A stretch of DNA of 64,000 nucleotides, from contig SMMW01000125.1 in NCBI GenBank assembly GCA_004794655.1, positions 1,964,608 to 2,028,607 on the forward strand, given 5' to 3'. Of the stretch, positions 10,800 through 22,327 are shown one piece after another. A program made the translations under genes and the position numbers. The notes under the pieces are model-generated. The model made no database searches, was not told where the DNA came from, and worked only from the letters and a program-made list of their open reading frames with translations. The number at the start of each line of letters is the position of its first letter. Positions within the stretch are counted from its first letter, which is position 1. The stretch comes from Marisa cornuarietis. Lineage: Eukaryota; Mollusca; Gastropoda; Architaenioglossa; Ampullariidae.

Positions 10800-11671
10800 A
10801 TGAAGACACTCTTGGACAAGAGTAATCAGAGTATAGAGTAATACACACGTGTGGAGTATTGAGTAATCAGAGTTTACAGTACAGACTTTCCGTCCAGTGA
10901 TTTAATCCTCTTAAGTCACTCTTGAAATGAAGGAGCAGGAAGGACAGTTATATTTTTCCGATATATCGCTGTGAGGCGAAGTGTTGTTCAATAGACATTT
11001 GACTGTAGAGTTCGATCACTGTTATGATTACGATGTAGCAACGACAAGTCACGTGACGAAATGAACATTCTAGAAGTTTTAGCAATTGTTTGTTTCGTAT
11101 TTCTCGGGATTGTGTCCTAATTCAGAAAAAGGCTGAAGAGTCACAGTTTAGGTAAAACATTCATATAATGTTTTCTGACCATGAATAATAAATGAGATGA
11201 ATGTATGGGCATGTGGAGGAGACTCAGTACGAGCAGTCACATCAAATGTTTGTGATAGTTAAGGTTGCCACAGTTTGACCACAACGCACAAGGTTGCAGA
11301 TACAGGGAAGCTAGACACTGTAGAGACCACAAACCACTCACTGCAAAACAGTGGACAGGCATCATGCCAGTCTTTGCACGAGAGCCCACGTGTCCAAGTT
11401 TTCACCTGTTACATACTTCACAGTGCGGTAATACTTTCTTGTCACAAGATCCTTCTGTAACGGTGGTAACTCCAACAGAGGTACAGCCATTCTCTGTCAA
11501 CTTCCTAGCCACTCACAAATAGAGCCTTTAAAAGATTCTGGGACATTTGTGAAGGACTGACTCAGCTTGCCGGGATACCACCCACATCCGAGTTGCTGGG
11601 AACAATGGAACATACGGGTATTCACCATCACTGGTTTCTTTCATAAGCGGCTCACTTTTAAGAGAAAGTGA

Positions 11672-11705
<34 letters not shown>

Positions 11706-12290
11706 TCAATATAAAGAGAAGGAAAATGTTTCTTGAGCCCAGGACATGTTTGTTGCCGCTTTATGACCACAGGTCCAAGGACAACACACATTGTGTGGGG
11801 TCTGAACACCGCTTGATAACTTTGGAAACAAGATGCTTATCCTTGACTTCTCCGGGTTCCCCCAGGGAAGCAGCCTACCCTCGCTTCATAACTACGGCCC
11901 CTGGAGATTCTAAGTTTTCTGTTAGAAATCCATTGGACCAGACAAGAAACTACTGCACGGAAAACCGGGATAAACTCAACAGCGTTACCTACCTTGACAT
12001 TTCTTTCTTACCTGGCAGCACGACTGAGTTCACCTCAATAAATCTAATCTGCACCATGTCAGTCATGTATTACTGCGGACCTTTTTTGAAAATTTCGTAA
12101 TTCGGACATTTTGTCTCATAAAAGGTTGATTTCTCTCTAGAGCACGCCCAACCCCAAAGGGACAGAACAGAACGGCTGCAAATACTGAAAATGCTGAATT
12201 CCTTAGTGTCGTTCATGATGTTTGACTGACTGCCAGGAGCAGCTTTGTCCTTCTGTCTACACTGTTGACGAGAAGTGACTGACACCAGTG
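10800..12290. other. Spacer with no supported gene
   Basis: Open stretches at 11265-11522 and 11726-12100 have no recognisable motif, start context or splice structure. A short (GT)n-(GA)n tract occurs at 11668-11705. Confidence 0.45.
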
Positions 12291-12359
12291 TGTATTATAT
12301 CGCATTGTCTGGGTTCGCATCAGGTAACTTTGTTTACAAAACACAAGCTTAATATGTTT

Positions 12360-12735
12360 CAGAGTTTATCTCATGTTGCGCCGGCCATCCACGTGACCGG
12401 AAGTCCGAATTCCGAACTGCCGGACACAGGACTGATTGAACCTCCGTTCACAGCTTCCAACGTCCAGCTTGTACCCCGCCCCTCCAACGGCCCACCGTGT
12501 AACACCTGTAACACCTGGAACACCTGTCACTGTCAGCGATCCCTCCGCTGTACACCGTCGGTCTCCATGACGACAGAGGCGTGTGACATGCACCACACAG
12601 TCACATGTCCAACGCTTCACGAGGCTCCACCGCCAGCCTGGGCTTCACATTCACAAAGGGTTCCGAGAGTTTGCGAGGATCTACCGACTGTATGGGCTTT
12701 ACAGGAACAAACCGATGCACGATTGGCTAGAACTA
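12360..12735 (+). other. GC-rich exon-like segment of unknown identity
   Basis: GC content rises compared with its flanks and one frame stays open from 12288 to 12833, but the last third of that frame enters a minisatellite. Another frame gives GFREFARIYRLYGLYRNK near 12655-12705. I do not recognise it; it could be a decayed exon or a repeat. Confidence 0.3.
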
Positions 12736-12957
12736 TTACCTGTATCTACCTGCTTGTGAACTATTACCTGCTTATGAACCATCAACTGTATCTACCTGCT
12801 TGTGAACCATCACCTGTATTCACCTGCTTGTGAACCATCACCTGTATTCACCTGCTTGTGAACCATCACCTGTATTCACCTGCTTGTGAACCATCACCTG
12901 TATTCACCTGCTTGTGAACCATCACCTGTATTCACCTGCTTGTGAACCATCACCTGC
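12736..12957. repeat. 28-bp minisatellite
   Basis: About 7 units of GTGAACCATCACCTGTATTC plus ACCTGCTT; the first units are degenerate. Confidence 0.9.
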
Positions 12958-12959
12958 TG

Positions 12960-14580
12960 GTCAGACGATCCACTCATCTGTGTCAGGTGACTGGAGGAGG
13001 ACATTTTATACGCAGTGTACACAACTAATTCCTCAAAAGTTATTTTGAACTGTTTCACATTATTGTGGTCAACGTTGTTGACATCACACACACCTGTACT
13101 TTACATGTTGTATTTTAATGGAGTGCTGGCCTGTAAAGTTCATTTGGACCACATCAGCTTCTATTTTATTTACTCGATGCTGTAGTGTATACTAGTAGTG
13201 TTTGTCGTACATTATGGTTTATTATTATATATGTCGTATATCTTCCTATGTTACTTGCTTTGTCTCACTCTTACTCACTCACAAACACATGGAGGCACGC
13301 ACGTGGGGACACACACACGCACGTGCGAGCATAGACGTACTTTGTGTACCTGTCTCACTCAGATGTGGAAGAAGTAATGTGATTTTTCTCCACGAGTAGA
13401 ACATCCAACACTCCATGTGACACAGTGTTGCCAAGTGTCTGTGTCCAGCAACATCACCTGTCAAACTATCTTCTGCATGGAAAGACTGACTGATACCAAC
13501 GACATGTGTTGATGATACTTTCCTCAGTTGATGACAAGCCAGACATTGACAACACTGTGTCTCTAACTCAAGTTGTAGGTGAGAATAGATTAACGTTGAT
13601 GTAAAATTGGTCTAGTTCTTCAGTAGCTCAATGAACAGACTACCAACACTGGAGTTACTTCCCTTAGTTGTGTCTCACCTTGATGACAGAATGTGTCATG
13701 TCTGTCATGTCATTCATCTCCTTTACAACTCTACACAATGCACAGCCTTGCTGTCAGACTGATGTTGACATGAGCAGTTAGACCTACACTGTAGACTGTA
13801 GAGGGTAGCCTTGGGTCCCTTATGACACAGTTTCATTGTCACCTTGACACAGGGTATCGTGTACTACAGACATTGTCACCTTGATGGTGACATGCTTGTT
13901 GATGTGTGACTGTTTTTCTGTTAGCTCTACACCTGTTGTAACAGCCGCTCGTGCTACAATAATATTCAGTAGGTAGTCATTTCATGCATGACTGGTAGTG
14001 TGCGAGGACTGTCAGTAGTGTGTTAGTGTAGTCACGACTGACAGTAGTGTGGTCTCTAGCATGCTTTTGTTTACCAACGTTTTAGATAAAACAGTTTTAC
14101 CAGAAATAAGATATAAGATAATTCTATTCATCATCTAAGTTTGAGATTCTCTTTAGTTTAATTTTGCCTCAATAAATTAATTGGGATGGATCGAAATAAT
14201 TCCATTTAACATGTGCAATGTAATGAGTTATAATAATACAGATACGAAAATGTTATGCTCACAAGTCTGTTGTACATTGTCTCGACTGGTTTGGTCCATA
14301 ATTTATTTTACCTGTCATCAGTTTGAGTCCTTGAGTTCCTTTGCCTGTAATCATCACCTTTATGCAGTCCTTCATAGTCTCTAAGTGTTGTTTAGCTCGG
14401 CGCCATAACAAAGTTTCACAGCTGCCAATGACTGAATGATTGACACCCGGGGTACGCTCCCTGTCGACTGTCAAGGTGGCTGAGGTCAGGCTACCCAAGT
14501 TGCTCCCTTCACTCAGACGGCTACGAGAAAAACAGGTGTGGGGGAGGCAAAGGGATGCAGGGTGGACGGAACACACACTC
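12960..14580. other. Spacer with no supported gene
   Basis: No exon with convincing splice sites or motifs. The open stretches at 13202-13464 and 14259-14622 have no recognisable content. Confidence 0.4.
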
Positions 14581-14594
14581 CCAGCACTACAGAC

Positions 14595-14945
14595 TACAAT
14601 ATATATATATATATATAAATAGATATACTGTCAACACTACACAATACAATTAATATATATATATACTGTCAAAACTGCACTATACAATATATATATATAC
14701 ACTGTCAACACTACACTATACTATATATATATAGTTGACAGCAATACAGCGACTGTTGTGACTTGTATTATATATATATATTATTTATAGCTTTATAATT
14801 ATATATATATATGTCGCCTGGAGCGTGTTTCAGCCGATCGACATCAATGGAGGGCTCTGGTTGAGGCCTTATGTGCAAATAGCACGAAGAGGATTGATTG
14901 ATTGATTGATTGATTGATTAAATTATATATATATAGTTGACAGCA
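14595..14945. repeat. (TA)n-rich repeat with inverted CTGTCAAC/GTTGACAG arms
   Basis: Repeated AT runs alternate with ACTGTCAACACTACACTATA-like units. One pair forms CTGTCAAC...GTTGACAG arms around an AT core near 14702-14740. A retroposon fragment is inserted at 14813-14920. Confidence 0.7.
14813..14920 (+). mobile_element. Short retroposon 3' fragment with (GATT)n tail
   Basis: TCGCCTGGAGCGTGTTTCAG through GCACGAAGAGGATTGATTGA, ending in five or six GATT units. It is flanked by ATTATATATATAT on both sides, a likely target duplication, although AT-rich flanks weaken this. Confidence 0.55.
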
Positions 14946-15334
14946 ATACAGCGAGTGTTGTAACCTGTTTTCACTCAGTTCACTCATTCAGTTGCAGTGC
15001 AATGGACAAGGGAGGTAATGGGCTGACGAGTTATAGACCCGCTTACTGTAGTTGTTGACTGCGGGATACCGGGTGGAATAAAGTCTCTCTCTTTAAATTT
15101 CATCGTCAGTCGGACTGTGACGACTATTACGACTATTTATGGTAACAATAGACCACGTGACCAGCTGTTAGCGGCGTAACAGTTACCTGAGTTCTGTGAA
15201 ACTTTACCTGGGGTGTGCAGTGGGGTACATGTATTGTGCACCCGTATAATAGTTGCTTTACAGTGTAGCAGGCGGGTACAACATGGCGGCATTCTTGGCC
15301 CTGAACCATATACGAGGCACTAATAAAGGCACCG

Positions 15335-15734
15335 CGCTGAAAGTGCTAACAATAATTTACACAAGTAATTTCTAAACGTCTGCCTGTCCATATCCGCCAC
15401 CTTCCTACAACTGAATCCTTTAAATCTGCACTGAAAACTCACCTCTTTCTTGAGCATTTCTCCTAACACAGTCCACACTATGCTCGTCCTTCTTACCCTC
15501 CCCCCTTCTGCTCTTGCTACTTGTCTCCCCATCTTTCTCTGCAGAATCACTATATTTTCTATGTCCTGTTACTTGCTGTCTTTTTGTGTTTTCTATCTTT
15601 GTTTCCTGTTTGTCGTCAGTTCTGTCGTTTATTCTCACGCCCTCGTGTTCTAGTCCACGTCTCTTCCTTGTTTTAAGCGCTAAGAGCATGCTCTCTATGA
15701 GTGTCAATATGCGCTATAAAAATCTTCATTATTG

Positions 15735-15768
<34 letters not shown>
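15335..15768 (+). mobile_element. Non-LTR retrotransposon 3' end with (TTA)n tail
   Basis: The + strand reads LPTTESFKSALKTHLFLEHFS, the C-terminal end typical of CR1-like/Jockey-like RT proteins. It is followed by a 3' UTR with TTTTAAGCGCTAAGAGCATG, TATGCGCTATAAAAATCTTC and a (TTA)n tail. It is 5'-truncated. Confidence 0.65.
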
Positions 15769-15769
<1 letters not shown>

Positions 15770-15876
15770 ATATCGCATTTACTATTAAAACATTATTTAC
15801 TGTATCTTTACCATGTTTCCAATATGTAGCAATGGACATGTTTCTCTTTCAATGCGCCCCATAAAGCTCGGTAGAG

Positions 15877-15878
<2 letters not shown>

Positions 15879-15935
<57 letters not shown>

Positions 15936-15968
15936 GGAACATGTTCTTAGCGCTTAAAACAAGAATGA
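15879..15968 (-). mobile_element. Inverted retrotransposon 3' tail with (AAT)n
   Basis: On the minus strand it reads CTTGTTTTAAGCGCTAAGAA, then CATGTTCC and (ATT)n, which matches 15670-15690 on the + strand. The two tails face each other about 110 bp apart. Confidence 0.6.
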
Positions 15969-15974
15969 GACATA

Positions 15975-16246
15975 AAGGTAAAGGTCATCTCATAACCTGT
16001 TCAGGTCGTTGGGGAGTGAGGTGTTAGAGACCCCACTTTTCTCGGGGCCAGCTTTTACATGAGGGTGGTGCCAATCTCCTCTCCCTCGCTGCCTTACCTT
16101 CCCCAACCCTCTATGGAGTCAGGTACCCATTCCCGTCAGCTGGGTCGACTAGGAAAAGTATGCTGCGCTTATCGGGAATTGAACCAGCGCGCACTCGGTT
16201 CGGACGCCAGCGCTCTAACCACTCGGCCATCCGCTTACCCTATGAT
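15975..16246 (-). mobile_element. tRNA-derived SINE, copy 1
   Basis: On the minus strand, GCGGATGGCCGAGTGGTTAG (A box) and GGTTCAATTCCCGATAAGC (B box) resemble a Ser/Leu tRNA head. The body ends with GGTAAAGGT-type sequence. A second copy is at 30915-31157. It is not a functional tRNA, because the acceptor stem and CCA region do not fold back. Confidence 0.75.
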
Positions 16247-16249
16247 CCC

Positions 16250-17600
16250 TGAGACATGGACAGCCTGGACAACATTCGAGGAATGAAAGAAGAAACAGTA
16301 CTGACGACAAACAGAAGATAAATATGGAAGATAAACTTGACTTCTTTTGAAGAATCACAATCTTCTCAGAACGTCAGATGATGTAAAGCTGATGTTGGTT
16401 TCCACCATGATGTTGTCCACCTTGATGTGACTGGGCAGAGTGACCAGCGATAGAGAGAGAAGAGAGAGATAGAAAGCACAGGGTGAGGAAGAGCAGACAG
16501 CTACAGACAAGGAAGCAGTCCAGTCAGAGAAGAGTTGTTTCCCTTCGTGATCCTCCGATTTCAAAGTCAAGTACTCATACCCGTGTCTTGTTCCATTGTA
16601 TCAGTGTCTTGTTGTATGAAGATTATAGCCCGTGTCTACTGTATTGCTATTGTCATCAATGATTATATTATACAATACAATACAACTTTATTTATCACCA
16701 AGGGGCAAATGCAGTTAGTGCTCATACTAGCAGTAAATACATGATATAGAAGAGATACTACATACATACATACATGTTGCAATAATTTCTCTCTCGCGCG
16801 CATACACACACATATATTCCCAGCAACAACAGATATAATTGGTCATCTTAGGTCACCTCAGGTTAATACAATATACCGGCCAGTAGAGCTGATCAGGTGA
16901 ATAGCAGGTGCAATGAATGTCGTGTTGTTCGATCAGACTCTGGCATATTGTATGGAGGTATATCGTCTCTACATTCCATTCTCACCTGTAATATCCAAGT
17001 CCCCTCGCTCGAAGACAAAAGTGTCGATAAGCGTTGTTTCCGTTAGCGATCAGTCAAGGCTGGAAGAGCCAGACACAGAAAGATGATGCCCTATTCTTTC
17101 ATGAGGTAAGCATACCGCCTGCTTTGTTTTCATCGTTTCTCTTTGTTTCTGCTGATTACGGTGTGAAATTATTTCGACTCTGAAAGTGACTTCGTCCACT
17201 TAAAATGTATATTTGATCGTAATCTCGGTTTACTGATGTCAATAAAGCTGGTGTCGTGTAGGTCACGTGACCAGCTCTGGTACTCTAGTCAGGTGGGGAG
17301 CCTGGACACGTCTTGTATGAAGCAGACGTCTTCAGGATTTGAACCTCGTGTGAATGAAGACATGGCACCACAGCTCAGTAGACACAACTTTGTATTCGTC
17401 CTTATAGCTGGCTCAATGTATTCATCGAAAGTTTGTTTGAAATGAGCTTTTGACTCAGCTGATGATGAGCAGAGACCTGTTGTGTAATGTGACGACATGA
17501 GAGAAGAAAAATGTGGGAAATGAAGAAATGACAGTTTGTTGACAGTCTGCCTGACCCGTCCTTCACCCTTCACCTGAGGACCGAGCTGAAGATGGCGTCG
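16250..17600. other. Spacer with no supported gene
   Basis: A repeat-like TACAATACAACTTTATTTAT at 16674-16695 resembles a LINE/SINE end. No coding exon is recognised. Confidence 0.4.
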
Positions 17601-17603
17601 CTT

Positions 17604-17890
17604 TTTAAATTCCATCAGCGTCAGTGCTACTGTCTCTACTCATCCTAATAGACCACGTGATCAGCGTCAGTGCTACTGTGTCTACTCAACATAGTCAACC
17701 ACGTGATCAGCGTCAGTGCTACTGTGTCTACTCATCATAGTCAACCACGTGATCAGCGTCAGTGCTACTGTGTCTACTCATCATAGTCAACCACGTGATC
17801 AGCGTCAGTGCTACTGTGTCTACTCATCATAGTCAACCACGTGATCAGCGTCAGTGCTACTGTGTCTACTCATCATAGTCAACCACGTGA
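17604..17890. repeat. 46-bp minisatellite with CACGTG E-boxes
   Basis: About six units of CACGTGATCAGCGTCAGTGC, then TACTGTGTCTACTCATCATA plus GTCAAC. Each unit contains a CACGTG palindrome. Confidence 0.9.
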
Positions 17891-18417
17891 TCGGGTGATC
17901 GGGAGGAGTAGCACTGCACTTAGTTGTGTGTAATACACTGTATAGTCTGTAATCTGTAATCTGACCCGGACTGTGTGTCACCTGCTTCCCGGTCTCTCGT
18001 TATGAGCCACTACCTCCGTTCCAACGGTGTAGTTGACAGTTAAGCCGCCGTTACCTACAACATATGTCACTGATACTACTGTGAGCCATGAGTTGTTGTT
18101 GCTGCCTGCAGGAGACATGAATTGGGGGTGGGGGGCGTCACAGCTGACATGAGCGGACACGAGGACCATTTGTAACTAATTATCTGTCCTATCAACAGTT
18201 GTATGTTGATGGTTCTACTTCCTGTGCTACTGCTATGTACTAACGGCAAAATGTTGATGTACTAGTCACTAGCGTACAGTGAGACTGGGGAACAGTCACA
18301 GGTATAGGTGTGATATATAATACACACACTATAGTCACCGTGTGGTACTAATATACTATGTACACAGCTGTAAGCTGCAAGCTCACCAGGTATTGTACAT
18401 CTCACCTGTCACTCACT

Positions 18418-18550
18418 TACAGTAAGTCCTGTCTACAGCGAGTGTTGTCTACAGTAAGTCCTGTCTACAGTAAGTGTTGTCTACAGTAAGTCCTGTCTAC
18501 AGTAACTGTTGTCTACAGTAAGTCCTGTCTACAGTAACTGTTGTCTACAG
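18418..18550. repeat. 16-bp-based minisatellite
   Basis: Units of GTCTACAGTAAGTCCT alternate with GTCTACAGTAAGTGTT and close variants. Confidence 0.85.
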
Positions 18551-18576
18551 CAACTCACTAATATTGTGTTGTTACA

Positions 18577-19083
18577 TGTGACCACAGGGTGACACTAGTC
18601 ACTAATATTGTGTTGTTACATCTGACCACAGGGTAACACTAGTCACTAATATTGTATTGTTGCATCTGACCACAGGGTAACACTAGTCACTAATATTGTG
18701 TTGTTACATGTGACCACAGGGTGACACTAGTCACTAATATTGTGTTGTTACATCTGAGTACAGGGTAACACTAGTCACTATTATTGTGTTGTTACATCTG
18801 AATACAGGGTAACACTAGTCACTAATATTGTGTTGTTAATCTGACCACAGGGTAACACTAGTCACTACTATTGTGTTGTTAATCTGACCACAGGGTAACA
18901 CTAGTCACTAATATTGTGTTGTTACATCTGACCACAGGGTAACACTAGTCACTAATATTGTGTTGTTACATCTGAGTACAGGGTAACACTAGTCACTAAT
19001 ATTGTGTTGTTACATCTGACCACAGGGTAACACTAGTCACTAATGTTGTGTTGTTACATCTGACCACAGGGTGACACTAGTCA
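18577..19083. repeat. 44-bp minisatellite
   Basis: About 11 units of TCACTAATATTGTGTTGTTA followed by CATCTGACCACAGGGTAACA plus CTAG. Single-base variants are distributed unevenly among units. Confidence 0.9.
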
Positions 19084-19204
19084 GGACATGTCCTTGTGCT
19101 CAAGTACAATTAACTTGACTCCTCGACATTTGAGATGATCGGCGTGTAGTGTGACACTTGTACACATTGTGGTCTACAGTTTGACACACTAGTCGTAACA
19201 CTGG

Positions 19205-19790
19205 GGCACAGGAACACCTGCTGGTGTGTATGAGACTCTTACTGTGTGTTACTGTGTGTACCTGAGTCTCACTGTGTGTTTCTGTGTACCTGATTGTTAC
19301 TACCTGAGTCTCACTGTGTGTTACTGTGTACCTGATTGTTACTACCTGAGTCTCACTGTGTGTTTCTGTGTACCTGAGTGTTACTACCTAAGTCTTACTG
19401 TGTGTTACTGTGTATCTGAGTCTCACTGTGTGTTACTGTGTACCTGAGTGTTACTACCTGAGTCTTACTGTGTGTTACTGTGTACCTGAGTCTCACTGTG
19501 TGTTACTGTGTACCTGAGTGTTCCTACCTGAGTCTTACTGTCTACCTGAGTCTTACTGTGTGTTACTGTGTACCTGAGTGTTACTACCTCAGTGTTACTG
19601 TGTGCTACTGTGTACCTCAGTGTTACTGTGTACCTGAGTCTTACTGAGTGTCACTGTATACCTGAGTCTTACTGTGTGTTACTGTGTACCTGAGTCTTAC
19701 TGCGTACCAGTGTATTACTACCTGAGTCTTACTGTGTGTTACTGTGTACCTGAGAGTTACTACCTGAGTGTTACTGTGTACCTGGGAAGT
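19205..19790. repeat. Degenerate TACTGTGTACCTGAGT repeat array
   Basis: Irregular alternation of TTACTGTGTGTTACTGTGTA and CCTGAGTCT units. The open frame rich in Cys/Tyr/Leu at 19226-19447 is an artefact. Confidence 0.85.
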
Positions 19791-20339
19791 GTGGAACTAT
19801 AAGATTATAAACTGCTACATTTCACACCAACACCTGTGTGATGTGACAATGTGAACCTGTACCTAGTCTCCTCTACTGTCGGGAAACTGTTCAGATGACG
19901 ACTTCTATTTGGAGAAAATGTCTCGCATGAGTAGAGACAGCAGTGCAGAGCCCACCTGACACCAGGAAGAACCGGACACACGATCTCGAGGAATGTGATC
20001 ACGTGAGGTCGTCACTGTACTGCGCATGTCACAACGGCTGTACACAGGTGAGGATCTGAAGGAACAGCGACACACACACCTGCATGAGTTACACCTGTAC
20101 GTGTGTTCAGGGTCTGATGTCTAGCAGATGACATACAACATCGTTATGATGACGATAACGTCAACAGCGAGGTGTCACGTGATTGTATGAACTCACATTC
20201 TCTCCATCATCACAGAAAATCACAACTGCCGTCTGTCTTCACCAAAGTCAGGCAGTCAGGTCACGTGACGTACTGTGGAAGGTATGTAAACTGTAGTCAT
20301 TACTGCGCGTGCTTGTGGAACTGCTGGTAAATAAAACTA

Positions 20340-20592
20340 AGATCGTTATTATGTATTAAGACAATAAACATGTCAATAAGATCGTTATTATGTATTAAGA
20401 CAATAAACATGTAATAAATATCGTTATTATACAAGTAAGACACTAAACATGTCAATAAGATCGTTATTATGTATTAACACAATAAACATGTAATAAATAT
20501 CGTTATTATACAAGTAAGACACTAAACATGTCAATAAGATCGTTATTATGTATTAAGACAATAAACATGTCAATAAGATCGTTATTATGTAT
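20340..20592. repeat. ~40-bp A/T-rich minisatellite
   Basis: Two unit types alternate: AATAAGATCGTTATTATGTA then TTAAGACAATAAACATGTC, and AATAAATATCGTTATTATAC then AAGTAAGACACTAAACATGTC. Confidence 0.85.
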
Positions 20593-20595
20593 TAT

Positions 20596-21253
20596 ATAGA
20601 TTGCATGGTATACATAGTATATAGATGGCATATTATACATAGTATATATAGATGGCATAGTATACTATACATAGTATATAGATGGCATAGTATATATAGT
20701 ATATAGATGGCATGGTACACATAGTATATAGATGGCATGGTAAATATAGTATATAGATGGCATAGTATACATAGTATATAGATGGCATAGTATACATAGT
20801 ATATATAGATGGCATAGTATACTATACATAGTATATAGATGGCATGGTATATATAGTATATAGATGGCATGGTACACATAGTATATAGATGGCATGGTAT
20901 ATATATATAGTATATAGATGGCATAGTAGACATAGTATATAGATGGCATGGTACACATATTATATAGATGGCGTGGTACACATAGTATATATATGGCATG
21001 GTACACATAGTATATAGATGGCATAGTATGTGATAAAAAGTATATATATGGCATAGTATACATAGTATATAGATGGCATGGTATACATAGTATATAGATG
21101 GCATAGTAAACATAGTATATAGATGGCAAAGTATACATAGTATATAGTTCTAATAGATGGTATAGTAGACATAGCATATAGATGGTATAGTTGACACAAT
21201 ATATAGATGGTACAGTAGACAAAGTATATAGATGGCATAGTAGACATATTATA
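20596..21253. repeat. ~23-26 bp TAGATGGCATAGTATACATA minisatellite
   Basis: More than 25 units with variable length because of TA insertions. Minus-strand frames of repeating MPSIYYVYHAIY stay open in all three frames because unit lengths drift; they are not genes. Confidence 0.92.
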
Positions 21254-21261
21254 AATACCCT

Positions 21262-21535
21262 CTTTAATATGTGGGTACTAACAGCCTGTACACTTACTGA
21301 CATAACGGGTGTATGTATACCCGCTACAATATGTGAGTACTAGCAGCCTGTACACTGACTGACATTACGGGTGTATGTATACCCGCTACAATATGTGGGT
21401 ACTAACAGTCTGTACACTCACTGACATTACGGGTGTATGTATACCCGCTACAATATGTGGGTACTAACAGCCTGTACACTTACTGACAGTACGGGTGTAT
21501 GTATACCCGCTACAATATGTGAGTACTAACACATG
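21262..21535. repeat. ~62-bp minisatellite
   Basis: Four and a half units of TACCCGCTACAATATGTGGG, then TACTAACAGCCTGTACACT, then a CTGACATTACGGGTGTATG segment. Confidence 0.9.
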
Positions 21536-21724
21536 GTGAAGCTAGCATGACTGTGACTCTGTAAATATCATTGTTTCCATAGGGCAGTGAGTCAGTTACG
21601 ATGAGGCTGACCGCTGCTCACTGTCTACTCACTGGACGTTGATCTACGTGGTAAGAGGTGGCCATAGTCACCACAAGTCAAGCAAATAATAGCACGGGGT
21701 GGGCACGAGTGCGGGGCGGGGTGG

Positions 21725-22200
21725 ACTTGACACTGCCACTATGCCACTGACACGATGGAACTGACACTATGTCACTGACACAACAACACGGACACGATGA
21801 CACTGACACTATGTCACGGACACTATGGCCCTGACACGATAACGCTGAAATGATGTCACTGACACTATGAGTGCGATGGCACTGACACTATGTCACCAAC
21901 ATAGTGTCATTGACACTATGTCACTGACACTATGTCACTAACACGATGGCACTGACACTATGCCACTGACACGATTGCACTGAAACTATGCCACTAACAC
22001 GATGGCACTGACACTGTCACTAACATGATGGCAGTGACACTATGTCACTAACACGATGGCAGTGACACTATGCCACTGACACTATGTGTGCGATGTCACT
22101 CACACTATGTGTGCGATGTCACTGACACTATGTGTGCGATGTGTGCGATGTCACTGACACTATGTGTGCGATGTCACTGACACTATGTGTGCGATGGCAG
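21725..22200. repeat. Degenerate CACTGACACTATGTCACTAA array upstream of NSH copy 2
   Basis: Short irregular units, becoming a 23-bp ATGTGTGCGATGTCACTGAC-type repeat at 22083-22195. It ends about 100 bp before the copy 2 start codon but lacks the CRE octamers found upstream of copy 1. Confidence 0.85.
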
Positions 22201-22294
22201 GCTGTCCTCACACACACAACAGTCTGTGGGTTTCCAGGCGCCAGACGCTGCCTCCGACAGACTGTGTCCTGTACAGGGGAGACCACTGTCAACA

Positions 22295-22327
22295 ATGTCT
22301 GGTCACCTGTCGTCTGCTCCACAACAG
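22295..22327 (+). CDS. NSH copy 2 exon 1 (start codon)
   Basis: Short first coding exon MSGHLSSAPQQ ending CAG|GTGAG, phase 0. The same 33-nt exon with the same context, CTGTCAACAATGTCTGGTCA, recurs at 2047 in copy 1. The ATG has A at -3. Upstream exons cannot be excluded. Confidence 0.65.

Noticed and set aside
16185..16245. Serine/leucine-like tRNA gene on the minus strand
   Set aside because: A and B boxes are present but no acceptor stem closes, and the same sequence with a SINE body recurs at 31.1 kb.
20592..21303. Minus-strand frames rich in IYY/HAIY repeats (up to 212 codons)
   Set aside because: Translation of a 23-26 bp tandem repeat in several frames at once.
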